Assembly (NCBI RefSeq): GCF_023100945.1
Contig: NZ_CP064689.1
Location: 4,136,001-4,200,000, forward strand
Length of the DNA stretch: 64,000 bases
Direction: 5' to 3'
Source of the DNA: Bradyrhizobium sp. 200
GTDB lineage: Bacteria; Pseudomonadota; Alphaproteobacteria; Rhizobiales; Xanthobacteraceae
Shown here in pieces: positions 8,218 to 17,772 of this stretch. Position numbers and translations under genes: made by a program. Position 1 is the stretch's first letter, and each line of letters starts with the position of its first letter. Below the pieces are notes generated by a model, which did not search any database, was not told the origin of the DNA, and saw nothing but the letters and a program-made list of their open reading frames with translations.

Positions 8218-10113
8218 GTGGCGACGGCTGGAAAGAAAGCTTCGAAAAAGCGCAAGGCGAAGAAGGCTCGCAAATCGCCGCCTGCCCGAGCTGGCAAGAA
8301 GGCCACGGCAAAGACGCGTGCCGCCGCGAAAGGTGGGACCAAGAGCAAGCGCGGCGTGAAGGCTTCGAAGAAGGCTGCGAAGAAAACAGCCAAGAAACCC
8401 GTCAAGAAATCAGCGAAGAAACCGGCGAACAAAACCACGAAGGCGCGCGCGGCAACATCGCAAGACAAGAACCCCGCCGTACCGAAAGCCCCCGTAGCCA
8501 AACGTGCAAAGCCAGCCACGCCGCGCGCGAGGCCGGCTGCCGCGGCCAAGCCGGCGCCGGTTGCCGAGCGCAACACCTACTTCATCACGACGCCGATCTT
8601 CTATCCAAACGGCATACCGCACATCGGCCATGCCTACACCGCTATGGTAACTGACGCGATCGCCCGCTTTCAGCGGCTCGACGGGTTCGATGTCCGGTTT
8701 CTAACGGGAACCGACGAGCACGGTCTCAAGATGCAGCAAACCGCTATTGCGGAAGGCCTCACGCCGCTCGCTCTTGCGGATCGCAACTCCGCGCGCTTTC
8801 GCGAGATGATGACCGCGCTCAACATCTCATATGACGATTACATCCGTACCACCGAGCCGCGCCACGAGCGGGCGTGCCAAGCCCTCTGGCGTGCGATCGA
8901 GAAGAACGGCGATATCTATCTCGGCAAATATGCAGGCTGGTATTCGGTCCGTCAGGAGGCTTATTTTGACGAAGCGGAAACCACCGTCGGGGTTGACGGT
9001 ATCCGCCGCGAACCGTTGGGCTCGCCGGTCGAGTGGGCCGAGGAGGAAACCTATTTCTTTCGCCTGTCGGCCTATCAGGACAAATTGCTTGCCCTCTATG
9101 CGAATGTGCCCGACTTCGTGCTGCCGCGCGAGCGGCTCAATGAAGTTGCGAGTTTTGTCAAAGGTGGCCTGAAGGATCTTTCAGTCTCGCGAACGACGTT
9201 CGACTGGGGCATCAAGGTGCCGGGCGCTCCATCTCATGTGATGTATGTCTGGATGGACGCGCTCACGAACTACATCACGGCCGCCGGCTATCCCGACGTC
9301 GAAAGCGGCGAATTCCAGCGTTACTGGCCGGCCAGTCTGCACGTCACCGGCAAGGATATCGTGCGTTTCCACGCCGTGTACTGGCCCGCATTCCTGATGT
9401 CGGCCGGCGTCGCGGTTCCCCAACGGGTGTTCAGTCACGGCTTCTTGCTCAACCGCGGCGAGAAGATGTCCAAATCCGTCGGCAATGTTGTCGACCCCTT
9501 CACCATGGCGGCGCATTACGGCGTCGACCAGGTTCGCTATTTCTTTATGCGGGAAGTGTCGTTCGGTCAGGACGGCAGCTACAACCACGAAGCCATTGTC
9601 GCGCGCATCAATGCCGACCTCGCCAACGATCTCGGCAATCTGGCGCAGCGCTCGCTGTCGATGATCGCAAAGCAACTTGGCGGCGTGCTGCCCGAGCCGG
9701 GCGAGTTCACCGACAATGACAAGGAGATCCTGGCGGAGGCAGATGCCATGCTGGGGGCGTCGCGGACCGCAATGGCCACCCAGCAGATCCATCAATGGCT
9801 GAACGTGGTGTGGGCCGTGGTCGCCGAAGCCAATCGCTATTTCGCAGGCGAGGCGCCATGGGCGCTGGCCAAGACCGATCCTGACAGGCAGAAAACCGTA
9901 TTGTACGTGACGGCGGAAGTCGTGCGGCAGATCGCCATCCTGACCCAGCCGGTAATGCCGGATGCCTCGAGCAAGCTGCTCGACAGTCTCGGCATTCCCG
10001 ACGAGAAGGAGGCCCGCGACTTCGCCGCGCTCGGCACCCGGATCAAGGCCGGCGTAACCCTGCCGCCGCCGGTCGGCGTGTTTCCGCGCTACGTCGAACC
10101 AAAGGCGGATTGA
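8218..10113 (+). CDS. metG: Methionyl-tRNA synthetase with lysine/alanine-rich N-terminal tail
   Basis: Charges tRNA-Met with methionine. The class I signatures are PHIGHAY (HIGH) and EKMSKS (KMSKS), and the anticodon-binding helical domain follows. The odd part is the first 115 or so residues, rich in Lys, Ala and Pro with repeated [14 protein letters not shown] units like histone H1 tails, before the normal start [15 protein letters not shown] chose the GTG at 8218, seven bases after AAAGGA; a GTG at 8215 is also possible. The tail is in frame with a good ribosome binding site, so it is probably translated. It may bind tRNA or other nucleic acid, as lysine-rich appendages of some synthetases do; this is inference. 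Confidence 0.93.
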   Translation: MATAGKKASKKRKAKKARKSPPARAGKKATAKTRAAAKGGTKSKRGVKASKKAAKKTAKKPVKKSAKKPANKTTKARAATSQDKNPAVPKAPVAKRAKPATPRARPAAAAKPAPVAERNTYFITTPIFYPNGIPHIGHAYTAMVTDAIARFQRLDGFDVRFLTGTDEHGLKMQQTAIAEGLTPLALADRNSARFREMMTALNISYDDYIRTTEPRHERACQALWRAIEKNGDIYLGKYAGWYSVRQEAYFDEAETTVGVDGIRREPLGSPVEWAEEETYFFRLSAYQDKLLALYANVPDFVLPRERLNEVASFVKGGLKDLSVSRTTFDWGIKVPGAPSHVMYVWMDALTNYITAAGYPDVESGEFQRYWPASLHVTGKDIVRFHAVYWPAFLMSAGVAVPQRVFSHGFLLNRGEKMSKSVGNVVDPFTMAAHYGVDQVRYFFMREVSFGQDGSYNHEAIVARINADLANDLGNLAQRSLSMIAKQLGGVLPEPGEFTDNDKEILAEADAMLGASRTAMATQQIHQWLNVVWAVVAEANRYFAGEAPWALAKTDPDRQKTVLYVTAEVVRQIAILTQPVMPDASSKLLDSLGIPDEKEARDFAALGTRIKAGVTLPPPVGVFPRYVEPKAD

Positions 10114-10127
10114 GCGGTTTGCAAGCC

Positions 10128-10919
10128 ATGCTCGTCGACAGTCATTGCCATCTCGACTTTCCGGATTTCGCCGAGGATCTCGACGCCATCGTCGCGCGCG
10201 CCGAGACGGCCGGGATTGGCCGTATCGTCACCATCTCGACCCGGGTAAAGCGGCTCGGCGGGCTGCTGGCCATCGCCGAGCGGTTTCCCAACGTCTATTG
10301 CTCGGTCGGCACCCATCCGCATCACGCCGATGAGGAAGACGGCATTCCCGCCAGCGAACTGATCGAGCTGACGAAGCATCCGAAGGTCGTGGCGCTGGGG
10401 GAGGCAGGGCTGGATTATTTCTACCAGCACGGCTCGCGCGAGGCGCAGGAGCGCGGCTTTCGCGCGCATATCGCCGCGGCGCGAGCGACGGGATTGCCGC
10501 TGGTGATCCATACCCGCGAAGCGGATGACGACTGCGGCCGCATCCTCGAAGACGAGATCGCCAAGGGACCGTTTCGCGCGGTGCTGCATTGCTACACCGG
10601 CGGGCGCGAACTGGCGATTAAGGCGATTGGTCTCGGCCTGTCGATCTCGTTCACGGGTATTTTGACGTTCAAGAAGTCCGGGGCATTGCGCGAACTCGCC
10701 GCCGAACTGCCGGCCGATCGCATCATGGTCGAAACCGACTCGCCCTATCTCGCGCCAGGCAAGTTTCGCGGCAAGCGCAACGAGCCGTCCTACGTTGTTG
10801 AAGTCGCCAAAGTGTTGGCAGAGACTCGTGGCGTTTCGCTGGAGGAGATTTCGCGGCAGACTACGGAAAATTTCTTCCGGCTATTTTCAAAAGTACCGGC
10901 GCCGAAGGCTGCAGCATGA
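10128..10919 (+). CDS. TatD family metal-dependent hydrolase
   Basis: A TIM-barrel deoxyribonuclease-like protein of the TatD/YcfH family. The metal ligands appear in order: DSHCHLDF at the N-terminus, GEAGLDYFY, HTREADDD, HCYTGG and ETDSPYLAPG. The ATG at 10128 gives the canonical MLVDSHCH start. A TTG at 10110, overlapping the metG stop with AAAGGCGGA just before it, would add six residues and may be the real coupled start. The gene overlaps the next hydrolase by four bases. Confidence 0.9.
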   Translation: MLVDSHCHLDFPDFAEDLDAIVARAETAGIGRIVTISTRVKRLGGLLAIAERFPNVYCSVGTHPHHADEEDGIPASELIELTKHPKVVALGEAGLDYFYQHGSREAQERGFRAHIAAARATGLPLVIHTREADDDCGRILEDEIAKGPFRAVLHCYTGGRELAIKAIGLGLSISFTGILTFKKSGALRELAAELPADRIMVETDSPYLAPGKFRGKRNEPSYVVEVAKVLAETRGVSLEEISRQTTENFFRLFSKVPAPKAAA

Positions 10920-11722
10920 CGGTGACGCTGACGATCCTCGGCTGCGGTTCATCCGCCGGCGTGCCACGCCCGGCGCTTGGTTGGGGCGCCTGCGATCCCA
11001 AGAATCCAAAAAACCGCCGCCGCCGTTGCTCGCTGCTGGTCGAGCGCACGGGCGCGCACGGCACCACGCGGATCGTGATCGACACCTCACCCGATCTGCG
11101 CGAGCAGTTGATCGACGCCGAGGTCGATCACATCGATGCGGTGTTTCTGACGCATGAGCACGCCGACCAGACCCACGGCATCGACGATCTGCGTTCCGTG
11201 GTGCTGCACCAGCGCCGTCGCATTCCGGTCTACTTCAACCAGTCGACCGCCAAGGACATCATGGCGCGGTTCTCCTACTGCTTCATCGCGCCGGAAGGCA
11301 GCGACTATCCGCCGATCCTGACGCGCCATTCGATCGAAGCGGGCGAGAGCCATGAGACCGAAGGGAAGGGCGGGCCGGTGAAACTCTCCGCTTTCCTGGT
11401 TCACCACGGCAGGATTCCCGCGCTGGGTTTCCGCGTTGGGGGCGCAGCCTACACACCGGACCTGCACGACATTCCCGAGGAAAGCTGGCCGGCGCTGGAA
11501 AACCTCGATCTCTGGATCGTCGACGGGCTGCGTTATGCCGGCCACCCCACCCATTTCAGCGTCAACGATGCGTTGTCATGGATCGGCCGCTTCAAGCCGA
11601 AGCGCGCCGTCATCACCAATATGCATTCAGACCTCGACTACGAGGTGCTGCGGCAGAGTCTGCCGCCAGGAGTGATTCCGGCCTATGATGGGTTGCGGCT
11701 GACGCTGGACGGCGCAGGCTGA
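10916..11722 (+). CDS. MBL-fold metallo-hydrolase (PhnP-like)
   Basis: A metallo-beta-lactamase-fold phosphodiesterase resembling PhnP and related proteins. The N-terminus LTILGCGSSAGVPRP is typical. The metal-binding motif reads THEHADQTHG, so the last His of HxHxDH is Gln here. Further ligands may be VHHGRIPALG and the terminal HSDLDY region. The cellular substrate is unknown. It overlaps the tatD stop by four bases, so it is probably the last gene of the tmk-holB-metG-tatD unit. The Gln change could alter metal binding or may be a lineage feature. Confidence 0.85.
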   Translation: MTVTLTILGCGSSAGVPRPALGWGACDPKNPKNRRRRCSLLVERTGAHGTTRIVIDTSPDLREQLIDAEVDHIDAVFLTHEHADQTHGIDDLRSVVLHQRRRIPVYFNQSTAKDIMARFSYCFIAPEGSDYPPILTRHSIEAGESHETEGKGGPVKLSAFLVHHGRIPALGFRVGGAAYTPDLHDIPEESWPALENLDLWIVDGLRYAGHPTHFSVNDALSWIGRFKPKRAVITNMHSDLDYEVLRQSLPPGVIPAYDGLRLTLDGAG

Positions 11723-11766
11723 GCCTCGTCGCAAATCCGATCGCACAGCGCGGGGGAGGAACGTCA

Positions 11767-12399
11767 ATGATTGGCCTGTTCTTCGAAGTCCAGACTAGGC
11801 CCGGGCATCGCGATCAATATCTCGATCTTGCGGCCTCGCTGAAGCCCGAGCTCGAGGCGATGGGTGGTTGCCTTTTCATCGATCGCTTCAGGAGTTTGAC
11901 GCGGGAGAACCTGTTGCTCTCCTACCAGATATGGCAGGACGAGGGAGCTTTAACGGCCTGGCGGGCTCACGCCCGCCACCATGATGTACAGACCATGGGC
12001 CGCGAGAGAGTCTTTTCGGACTATCGCATCCGCGTCGCCCAGGTGATTCACGAAGCAAGACCCGGACAGCCGATCTGGCAACCCGAGCGGCTCACGCCCT
12101 ATAACGATCCGGCAAGGCGCAAGCCAACGTATATTCTGGCCTCGGAATCGAAGAATGCCACGTTGCCGGCAGAAACCGCATGGCGCCGTGACGTTTTCAC
12201 AAGCGTCTATCGTGATGGGCACTTTGCACAGCTGATCGATTTACCGGACGATCGATCCGGCGTAGAATTCGGCACGCGCCTGTTTGCCGATCCGACAACC
12301 CAGTACTTTCGCATTTTTGAAGTGATGCGCGACTACGGGATGTACGAACGGACCGAGGCGCCGCAGTATTATCCGCCGGTCGAGAGAGAGCAGGCGTAG
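11767..12399 (+). CDS. Antibiotic biosynthesis monooxygenase/NIPSNAP-like protein
   Basis: A 210-residue protein with a ferredoxin-like dimeric alpha/beta-barrel half at residues 1-100: MIGLFFEVQTRPGHRDQYLD, then WQDEGALTAWRAHARHH. This matches the antibiotic biosynthesis monooxygenase (ABM) family. The second half may be a diverged repeat of unknown function. It lies 44 bases after the metallo-hydrolase gene, with GGGGGAGGA as a strong ribosome binding site before the ATG. I can name the fold with fair confidence but not a substrate. Confidence 0.7.
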   Translation: MIGLFFEVQTRPGHRDQYLDLAASLKPELEAMGGCLFIDRFRSLTRENLLLSYQIWQDEGALTAWRAHARHHDVQTMGRERVFSDYRIRVAQVIHEARPGQPIWQPERLTPYNDPARRKPTYILASESKNATLPAETAWRRDVFTSVYRDGHFAQLIDLPDDRSGVEFGTRLFADPTTQYFRIFEVMRDYGMYERTEAPQYYPPVEREQA

Positions 12400-12442
12400 C
12401 AGTTGTGTTGGGCAAAGTCTGCCCAAGTCGTTATTGCCTGCG

Positions 12443-12540
12443 ACAAACGCGAAGCGTTTGTGCAAGGGAGCGCAGCGACGAAGCAATCCATCCTTCCACT
12501 TGCGCCAGCGGCGCGATGGATTGCTTCGCTCCGCTCGCAA
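12443..12540. repeat. Bradyrhizobium-type palindromic intergenic repeat
   Basis: A hairpin ACAAACGC-GAA-GCGTTTGT (12443-12461) is followed by a larger inverted repeat with arms GAAGCAATCCATC (12480-12492) and GATGGATTGCTTC (12515-12527). From memory, intergenic repeats with the core GATGGATTGCTTCG are dispersed in Bradyrhizobium genomes. It sits between two convergent genes and may also act as a bidirectional terminator. Confidence 0.7.
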
Positions 12541-12557
12541 TGACGGCGGCGGGCGGT

Positions 12558-14204
12558 CTACGCCGAAATCGCCTTTGCCGAGTCCACCTGGTCGCGCAGC
12601 ATGAACTTCTGGATCTTGCCCGTAGACGTCTTCGGGATGGGTCCGAACACCACCGCCTTAGGCGTTTTGAACCCGGACATGTGGCTGCGGCAGAAGGCGA
12701 TGATGTCGGCCTCCGTCGCCTTGGCGCCTTCCTTCAGCTCGACGAACGCACAGGGCACTTCGCCCCATTTGGAATCGGGCTTTGCGACCACGGCCGCGAA
12801 CAGCACGGCCGGGTGCTTGTAGAGGACGTCCTCGACCTCGACGGAGGAGATATTCTCGCCGCCGGATATGATGATGTCCTTGGAGCGGTCCTTGATGATG
12901 ACGTAGCCGTGCTCGTCGAGCACGCCGAGATCGCCGGTGTGAAACCAGCCGCCGGCGAAGGCTTCTTGCGTTGCCTTCTCGTTCTTCAGGTATCCCTTCA
13001 TCACGATATTGCCGCGGAACATCACCTCGCCGATGGTTTCGCCATCGCGCGGCACCTCCCGCATGGTTTCGGGATCGAGCACGGTGACGGCTTCCTCGAG
13101 CGGGTAGGGCACGCCCTGCCGCCGCTTCATCTGGGCGCGCTGGTCGGCGGGCAGCTCGTCCCAGCCCGGCTGTTCGGCGCAGACGGAGGCGGGGCCGTAG
13201 ACCTCGGTCAGGCCGTAGACATGCGTGAGCTTGATGCCGATGCTTTCGGCGCCTTCAAGCACGGCGACCGGCGGCGCGGCGCCTGCGATCAATCCGACGA
13301 CAGGGCGCGCGGCTTTGCCTTTCGGTGCGCCAGGCGCGTTGATCAGCGTGTTGTAGACGATCGGCGCGCCGCACATGTGGGTGACGCCGTGTTTCGGGAT
13401 CAGCTCGAAAATTTTGGCCGGATCGACCTTGCGCAGGCAGACATTGATGCCGGCTGAGGCCGCCACCGTCCACGGAAAGCACCAGCCGTTGCAGTGGAAC
13501 ATCGGCAGCGTCCATAGATAGACGGGATGCTGGCCGAGATTGCCGGCCAGAATATTGCTGACGGCATTGAGATACGCGCCGCGGTGATGGGTCACGACGC
13601 CCTTGGGGTTGCCCGTGGTGCCCGAGGTATAGCTCAGCGCAATCGCGTCCCATTCATCGCCGGGCAATCGTGCCACGAAGCCGGGATCGCCCGCTGCGAC
13701 CGCCGCCTCATACTCGATTTCGCCGATCCGCTTGCCCGCGAATACCGCATCGTCGACATCGACGACGAAGGGCTTCGGCCCCTTCATCAGCGTCAGTGCT
13801 TCCGCGATTACACCAGAGAATTCGGGATCGACCAGGATGATTTTCGCGCCGCCATGGTCGAGCTGAAAGGCGATCGATGGCGCGTCGAGCCGGATGTTCA
13901 GCGCGTTCAGGACCGCGCCCGCCATCGGCACGGCAAAATGCACCTCGTTCATGGCCGGGACATTCGGCAGCATCGCCGCGACCGTATCGCCGATGCCAAT
14001 GCCGCGGCCGGCTAGCCAGGACGCAAAGCGCCGGCACCGCGCATAGGTCTCGGCCCAGGTGAAGCTGCGGCCTTCATAGACCGTGCTGATGTGATCGGGA
14101 TAGACGGCGGCGCTGCGCGCCAGGAAGCTGAGGGGCGTCAGCGGCACGTAATTCGCCGGCGTCTTGTCCAATCCGATTGAATACTGGTTTTGGGCTGCAC
14201 TCAT
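12558..14204 (-). CDS. Acyl-CoA synthetase (AMP-forming)
   Basis: A 548-residue ANL-superfamily ligase that activates a carboxylate through an acyl-AMP intermediate to the CoA thioester. The AMP-binding motif is SYTSGTTGNPKGV. YGLTEVYGP, the hinge region GDLGVLDEHGY and the C-terminal catalytic Lys in KTSTGKIQK are all present. The sequence is of the medium/long-chain or methylmercaptopropionate-CoA ligase (DmdB-like) type; the substrate cannot be read from the sequence. It lies 28 bases downstream of the TRAP permease on the same strand, suggesting it activates the imported acid. Confidence 0.88.
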   Translation of the reverse strand: MSAAQNQYSIGLDKTPANYVPLTPLSFLARSAAVYPDHISTVYEGRSFTWAETYARCRRFASWLAGRGIGIGDTVAAMLPNVPAMNEVHFAVPMAGAVLNALNIRLDAPSIAFQLDHGGAKIILVDPEFSGVIAEALTLMKGPKPFVVDVDDAVFAGKRIGEIEYEAAVAAGDPGFVARLPGDEWDAIALSYTSGTTGNPKGVVTHHRGAYLNAVSNILAGNLGQHPVYLWTLPMFHCNGWCFPWTVAASAGINVCLRKVDPAKIFELIPKHGVTHMCGAPIVYNTLINAPGAPKGKAARPVVGLIAGAAPPVAVLEGAESIGIKLTHVYGLTEVYGPASVCAEQPGWDELPADQRAQMKRRQGVPYPLEEAVTVLDPETMREVPRDGETIGEVMFRGNIVMKGYLKNEKATQEAFAGGWFHTGDLGVLDEHGYVIIKDRSKDIIISGGENISSVEVEDVLYKHPAVLFAAVVAKPDSKWGEVPCAFVELKEGAKATEADIIAFCRSHMSGFKTPKAVVFGPIPKTSTGKIQKFMLRDQVDSAKAISA

Positions 14205-14232
14205 CGGCTTTGTCCCATTTGAAAAGTTTGAC

Positions 14233-16131
14233 TTACAAGAACCCGATGGAAATCCACGGGAAGATCGCCACGATAATCAGGCCGACCATCAGCGCCAACA
14301 GGTAACCCCAGATCGGCCGGATACCCTCGGCCGGATCGACGCGTCCGATGGCGCAGGCGGCATAATAGCCCACTCCGAAGGGCGGCGCGAATAGCCCGAT
14401 ACCCATCGCGAGAATAACGATCATCGCATAGTGGACCTCGTGCACGCCCACGGCACGGGCGATCGGAAACAGAAGCGGCCCGAAAAGGACGATCGCCGGA
14501 ATGCCCTCGAGCACGCTGCCCAGGATCACGAAGGCCACGATCGACACCGCGATGAACGTGGCCGAGCCACCGGGCAGGCCGGTCATGGCGGCCGCCAGCG
14601 TCCGCGAAAAGCCTGATTGTGTGAGGCCCCAGGCCATGCCGGTGGCGCAGCCGATGATCAGCAAGATCGCGCCCGACAGGCACGCGGTCTCGACCAACAT
14701 TGGCATGATCCGCCGCCAGTCGAAATTGCGGTAGATCAAGAGGCCGTAAATCAGGTAGCCGACGATGAAGGCATAGACGATGCCGATGGTGGAAACCTCG
14801 GTCGCGGTCGCGATGCCCTCGACCACGGCGTAGCGGATCACGAACGGCAGCGCGATGGCGGGCAGGGCGATGGCGAACGCGTGGACGATCTCGCCGGCGC
14901 TTGCGCGCGTGACGTGCCGCAGATCCTCGTTGCGGTAGCGCCACCACACCAGCACTGAGAGCGTGAGCGCCAGCACCAGGCCCGGCAACAGGCCGCCGGT
15001 AAACAGCGCCGCGATCGAGACGCCGGTGACCGAACCTATCGTGATGAGGACGAGGCTCGGCGGAATGGTCTCGGTCTGCGCGCCGGTCGCGGAGAGGAGG
15101 GCGACCAGATCGCCCGGCTTGGCACCCCGCGCCTTCATCTCGGGAAACAGCACCGGCGCCACGGCGGCCATATCGGCCGCCTTCGAGCCGGAGATACCCG
15201 ATACCAGATACATCGCGCCGACCAGCACGTAATGCAGCCCGCCGCGGACATGACCCAGCAGGCTCGCCAGAAACGCCACCATGGCGCGCGCCATGCCGGT
15301 CATCTCGATCAAGAGGCCCAGGAAGACGAACAGCGGCACCGACAGCAGGATGAGGTGGCTCATGCCCTCGTCCATGCGGCCGACCAGCACCATCAGCGGC
15401 GTGCCCGTGGTCAGCGCCAGATAACCGTAGGTCGCAAGCCCGAAGCCGAACGCGATCGGCACGCCGGCAAACACGCAGAAGCCGGCTACGCCGACAAAGA
15501 AGATAATAAGATTGAGATTGCCGAGCGGCTTGAGCGATCCGCTGAGCAGCCAGAATACCGCGATGACAAGCGCGACCGACAGAAGCGCGCCCAGCATGGT
15601 CCGTACATTGCCCGATCGGGCCAGCCGCAGGAACGCAAACAGCGCCATCAGGGCGATGCCGACCGGCAGCGCCGCGGCACGCCAGATATTGGTGATCTGC
15701 AGCGCCGGCGTGGTGATGTAGCTTTCCTCGTAGGCGTATTCGTAGGCCGGCCAGGCGATCAGGATGAGAAACGCCAGCGCGGCTGCCGTCGCCACCAGAT
15801 CGAGGTAGGCACGCATGGCGGGCTTCGCGTTGGCGACCACCGTCGTCATCCGCATATGCTCGGCGCGGCGGAATGCGACCGCGGCGCCGAGCATGGCGAG
15901 CCACAGGAACAGGATCGACGCCAGCTCGTCCGACCAGATCAGCGGCCTGTGCAGCGCATAGCGCGCTACCACGCCGGCAAACAGGATGACGATTTCGGCG
16001 ATGACTAGAAGCGCGGCCGGAATCTCGACCAGCATTCCCAGCGCATGTTCGATCGACGCCAGCAGCGGATAGCGGTGAGGGGACTGAGCCACCTCGCCGC
16101 CAGCGCTCTCACTCAATTCGGCATGAGCCAT
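14233..16131 (-). CDS. TRAP transporter fused small and large permease
   Basis: A 632-residue inner-membrane protein joining the DctQ-like four-helix subunit (about residues 25-180, with PLIWSDELASILFLWLAMLG) to the DctM-like 12-helix permease (about 210-632, with GVPIAFGFGLATYGYL and IPPSLVLITIGSVTGVS). Tripartite TRAP transporters take up organic acids using a sodium gradient and a periplasmic binding protein. The start MAHAELSES at 16131 lies 11 bases after the binding-protein stop. It is one operon with the binding protein upstream and the acyl-CoA ligase downstream. Confidence 0.92.
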   Translation of the reverse strand: MAHAELSESAGGEVAQSPHRYPLLASIEHALGMLVEIPAALLVIAEIVILFAGVVARYALHRPLIWSDELASILFLWLAMLGAAVAFRRAEHMRMTTVVANAKPAMRAYLDLVATAAALAFLILIAWPAYEYAYEESYITTPALQITNIWRAAALPVGIALMALFAFLRLARSGNVRTMLGALLSVALVIAVFWLLSGSLKPLGNLNLIIFFVGVAGFCVFAGVPIAFGFGLATYGYLALTTGTPLMVLVGRMDEGMSHLILLSVPLFVFLGLLIEMTGMARAMVAFLASLLGHVRGGLHYVLVGAMYLVSGISGSKAADMAAVAPVLFPEMKARGAKPGDLVALLSATGAQTETIPPSLVLITIGSVTGVSIAALFTGGLLPGLVLALTLSVLVWWRYRNEDLRHVTRASAGEIVHAFAIALPAIALPFVIRYAVVEGIATATEVSTIGIVYAFIVGYLIYGLLIYRNFDWRRIMPMLVETACLSGAILLIIGCATGMAWGLTQSGFSRTLAAAMTGLPGGSATFIAVSIVAFVILGSVLEGIPAIVLFGPLLFPIARAVGVHEVHYAMIVILAMGIGLFAPPFGVGYYAACAIGRVDPAEGIRPIWGYLLALMVGLIIVAIFPWISIGFL

Positions 16132-16142
16132 AACGGCCGCGC

Positions 16143-17162
16143 TTACGACAGCTTGCCGACGGACTTTTCGAGCAGCTCCCAGGGCTGGTCGCCGTATTTG
16201 CCTTTCCATTCCGCGTAGAAACCGGCGGAGCGCAGCTTGTCGCGGAACGGCGTCACATTGGGCTGGTTGAAGGTCAGGCCCTTGCCGGCCAGTTCCTGCT
16301 GCAGCCCGGCATTCAGCTTGGCCACGTCCTCGCGCTCCTTGACAGCCGCTGCGTTGACGTTCTTGGCGACAATGGTCCTGATATCCTCGGGCAGCTTTTC
16401 CCAGGCACGGCGGTTCGCCAGGAACCAGAAGCCGTCCCACATATGGTTGGTCAGCGAACAGAACTTCTGGACTTCATACAGCTTCGCCGTCGAGATGATC
16501 GCCAGCGGATTTTCCTGGCCCTCGACGATCCTGGTTTGCAGCGCGGAGTAAACCTCGCTGAAATTGATCGAGGCGGGCGCTGCATCGAACGCCTTGAACA
16601 TCGAGGTCCAGAGCGGCGACACCGGTACGCGGATCTTGAAGCCCTTGAGGTCATCAGGGCCGTTGATCGGCTTGGTCGACGACGTGGTCTGGCGGAAGCC
16701 GTTGTCCCAGATCTTGTCCATGACCACGAGATTGGCCTTGGTGATCTCGCCGCGGATATGGGCGCCCAGGCCCCCGTCCATGGCCTTCCAGACCGTGTCG
16801 TAGTCCGGGAACGCAAAGCCGATGCCGCTGATGGACGCCGCCGGCACCAGCGTCGCCAGAATCAGCCCCGACAGCGTGAAGAATTCGATGCCGCCGGAGC
16901 GGATCTGGCTCAGCATATCGGTATCGGAACCGAGCTGGTTGTTCGGGAAAATCTGCAGGTCGAACCGGCCGTTGGTCTCGGCCTTGATCGCCGCCGCCAT
17001 TTCCTTGGCGCGGGTGTTCATGGGATGGCCGTCAGGAAGATTATTGGCGTACTTGTAGGTAAATTCGGCGGTCTGGGCCCGCGCCACCAACGGCGCGCCG
17101 ATGCCGCCCAAAACCGCTGACGCAGCGGATGCCCTAAGAAGCGTGCGTCGTGAAAAACTCAT
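16143..17162 (-). CDS. TRAP transporter solute-binding protein (DctP family)
   Basis: A 339-residue periplasmic binding protein. The N-terminus MSFSRRTLLRASAASAVLGG has a twin-arginine-like RRTLLR motif followed by a hydrophobic stretch and cleavage after ARAQ, so Tat export is possible. The DctP fold is shown by YANNLPDGHPMN, FPNNQLGSDTDM, and the ligand-binding region LKGFKIRVPVSPLW with its conserved Arg that pairs with the substrate carboxylate. A GGGAGA ribosome binding site precedes the ATG. First gene of the TRAP-ligase operon. Confidence 0.92.
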   Translation of the reverse strand: MSFSRRTLLRASAASAVLGGIGAPLVARAQTAEFTYKYANNLPDGHPMNTRAKEMAAAIKAETNGRFDLQIFPNNQLGSDTDMLSQIRSGGIEFFTLSGLILATLVPAASISGIGFAFPDYDTVWKAMDGGLGAHIRGEITKANLVVMDKIWDNGFRQTTSSTKPINGPDDLKGFKIRVPVSPLWTSMFKAFDAAPASINFSEVYSALQTRIVEGQENPLAIISTAKLYEVQKFCSLTNHMWDGFWFLANRRAWEKLPEDIRTIVAKNVNAAAVKEREDVAKLNAGLQQELAGKGLTFNQPNVTPFRDKLRSAGFYAEWKGKYGDQPWELLEKSVGKLS

Positions 17163-17772
17163 TGGATTCTCTCCCTTGAGGGTTGTTGTTCTTGCGATGC
17201 CCCGATGTCGCGAGTCATCCGTGTGCTCGCGCGCTTATTGCAGCGTCCGAAGGCGGCGGCAACACAGGCTTTGGCGGATCAGGCTTGCTCGGGCCAAACC
17301 AACACTCGTACAGTCACGAAGCTGGTTTGGTTTGCTAGAAGATCTGCCTAAATATCTGATCTAATTGTAGATATAGATATTCCATAATATACCTTATGCG
17401 AATTAGTGGCCCAGCATTCGTCAATCTGTGTTGTGCCCGCAAACCTGAATCGAGTCGATTTAAGCGAACCTCGAGTCGGCATGCGGCCGAACCTACTTTC
17501 GGTGGCACGATCGAACCTGATGGGCCGACCATTGTCGTTTCGGCTTCGATCTGAGTCATTCCTGCTCCATCGGAGTCTGGCGTTTAATCCTGAGGTTCGC
17601 GTAATGAGCCTATGCGAACAGCTCCATCTCAAGAGCGGCCGACCGCAGTGTGTGTGCTCGGCTCTAGATTTTGGCACTCGCTGAACTCAACTTTGGCACT
17701 GAGTTGTTTGGCTTTGGAGGTCCTTCCCCGAAGTGTCGCCGAGCGATCAGCAACGGGACAGCCAAGCCGGCC
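17163..17772. other. Intergenic stretch between TRAP operon and Sir2 gene
   Basis: About 600 bases with no gene I can support; short frames on both strands lack recognisable features. It includes an AT-rich, operator-like patch (17352-17380) and a 9-base direct repeat TTTGGCACT at 17670-17678 and 17692-17700. It may mark the left limit of the accessory region. Confidence 0.4.
17352..17380. promoter_or_regulatory. Possible operator upstream of the TRAP operon
   Basis: An inverted repeat ATATCT-N11-AGATAT (17352-17374) followed directly by a second AGATAT copy, in an AT-rich patch about 190 bases upstream of the binding-protein gene. It could bind a dimeric regulator. No regulator gene is adjacent, so the assignment is weak. 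Confidence 0.25.

Noticed and set aside
12405..13457. A 350-codon plus-strand frame opposite the acyl-CoA ligase gene
   Set aside because: It lies antisense to a clear ligase gene and reads as His/Asp/Arg-rich shadow sequence with no motif.
14201..15904. A 567-codon minus-strand frame overlapping the TRAP permease in another frame
   Set aside because: Arg/Pro/Gly-rich sequence without membrane segments; the true frame is the permease at 14233-16131.
17670..17700. Direct repeat TTTGGCACT as an insertion-sequence end
   Set aside because: Only nine bases and two copies, with no inverted partner or transposase; left as a note in the intergenic entry.
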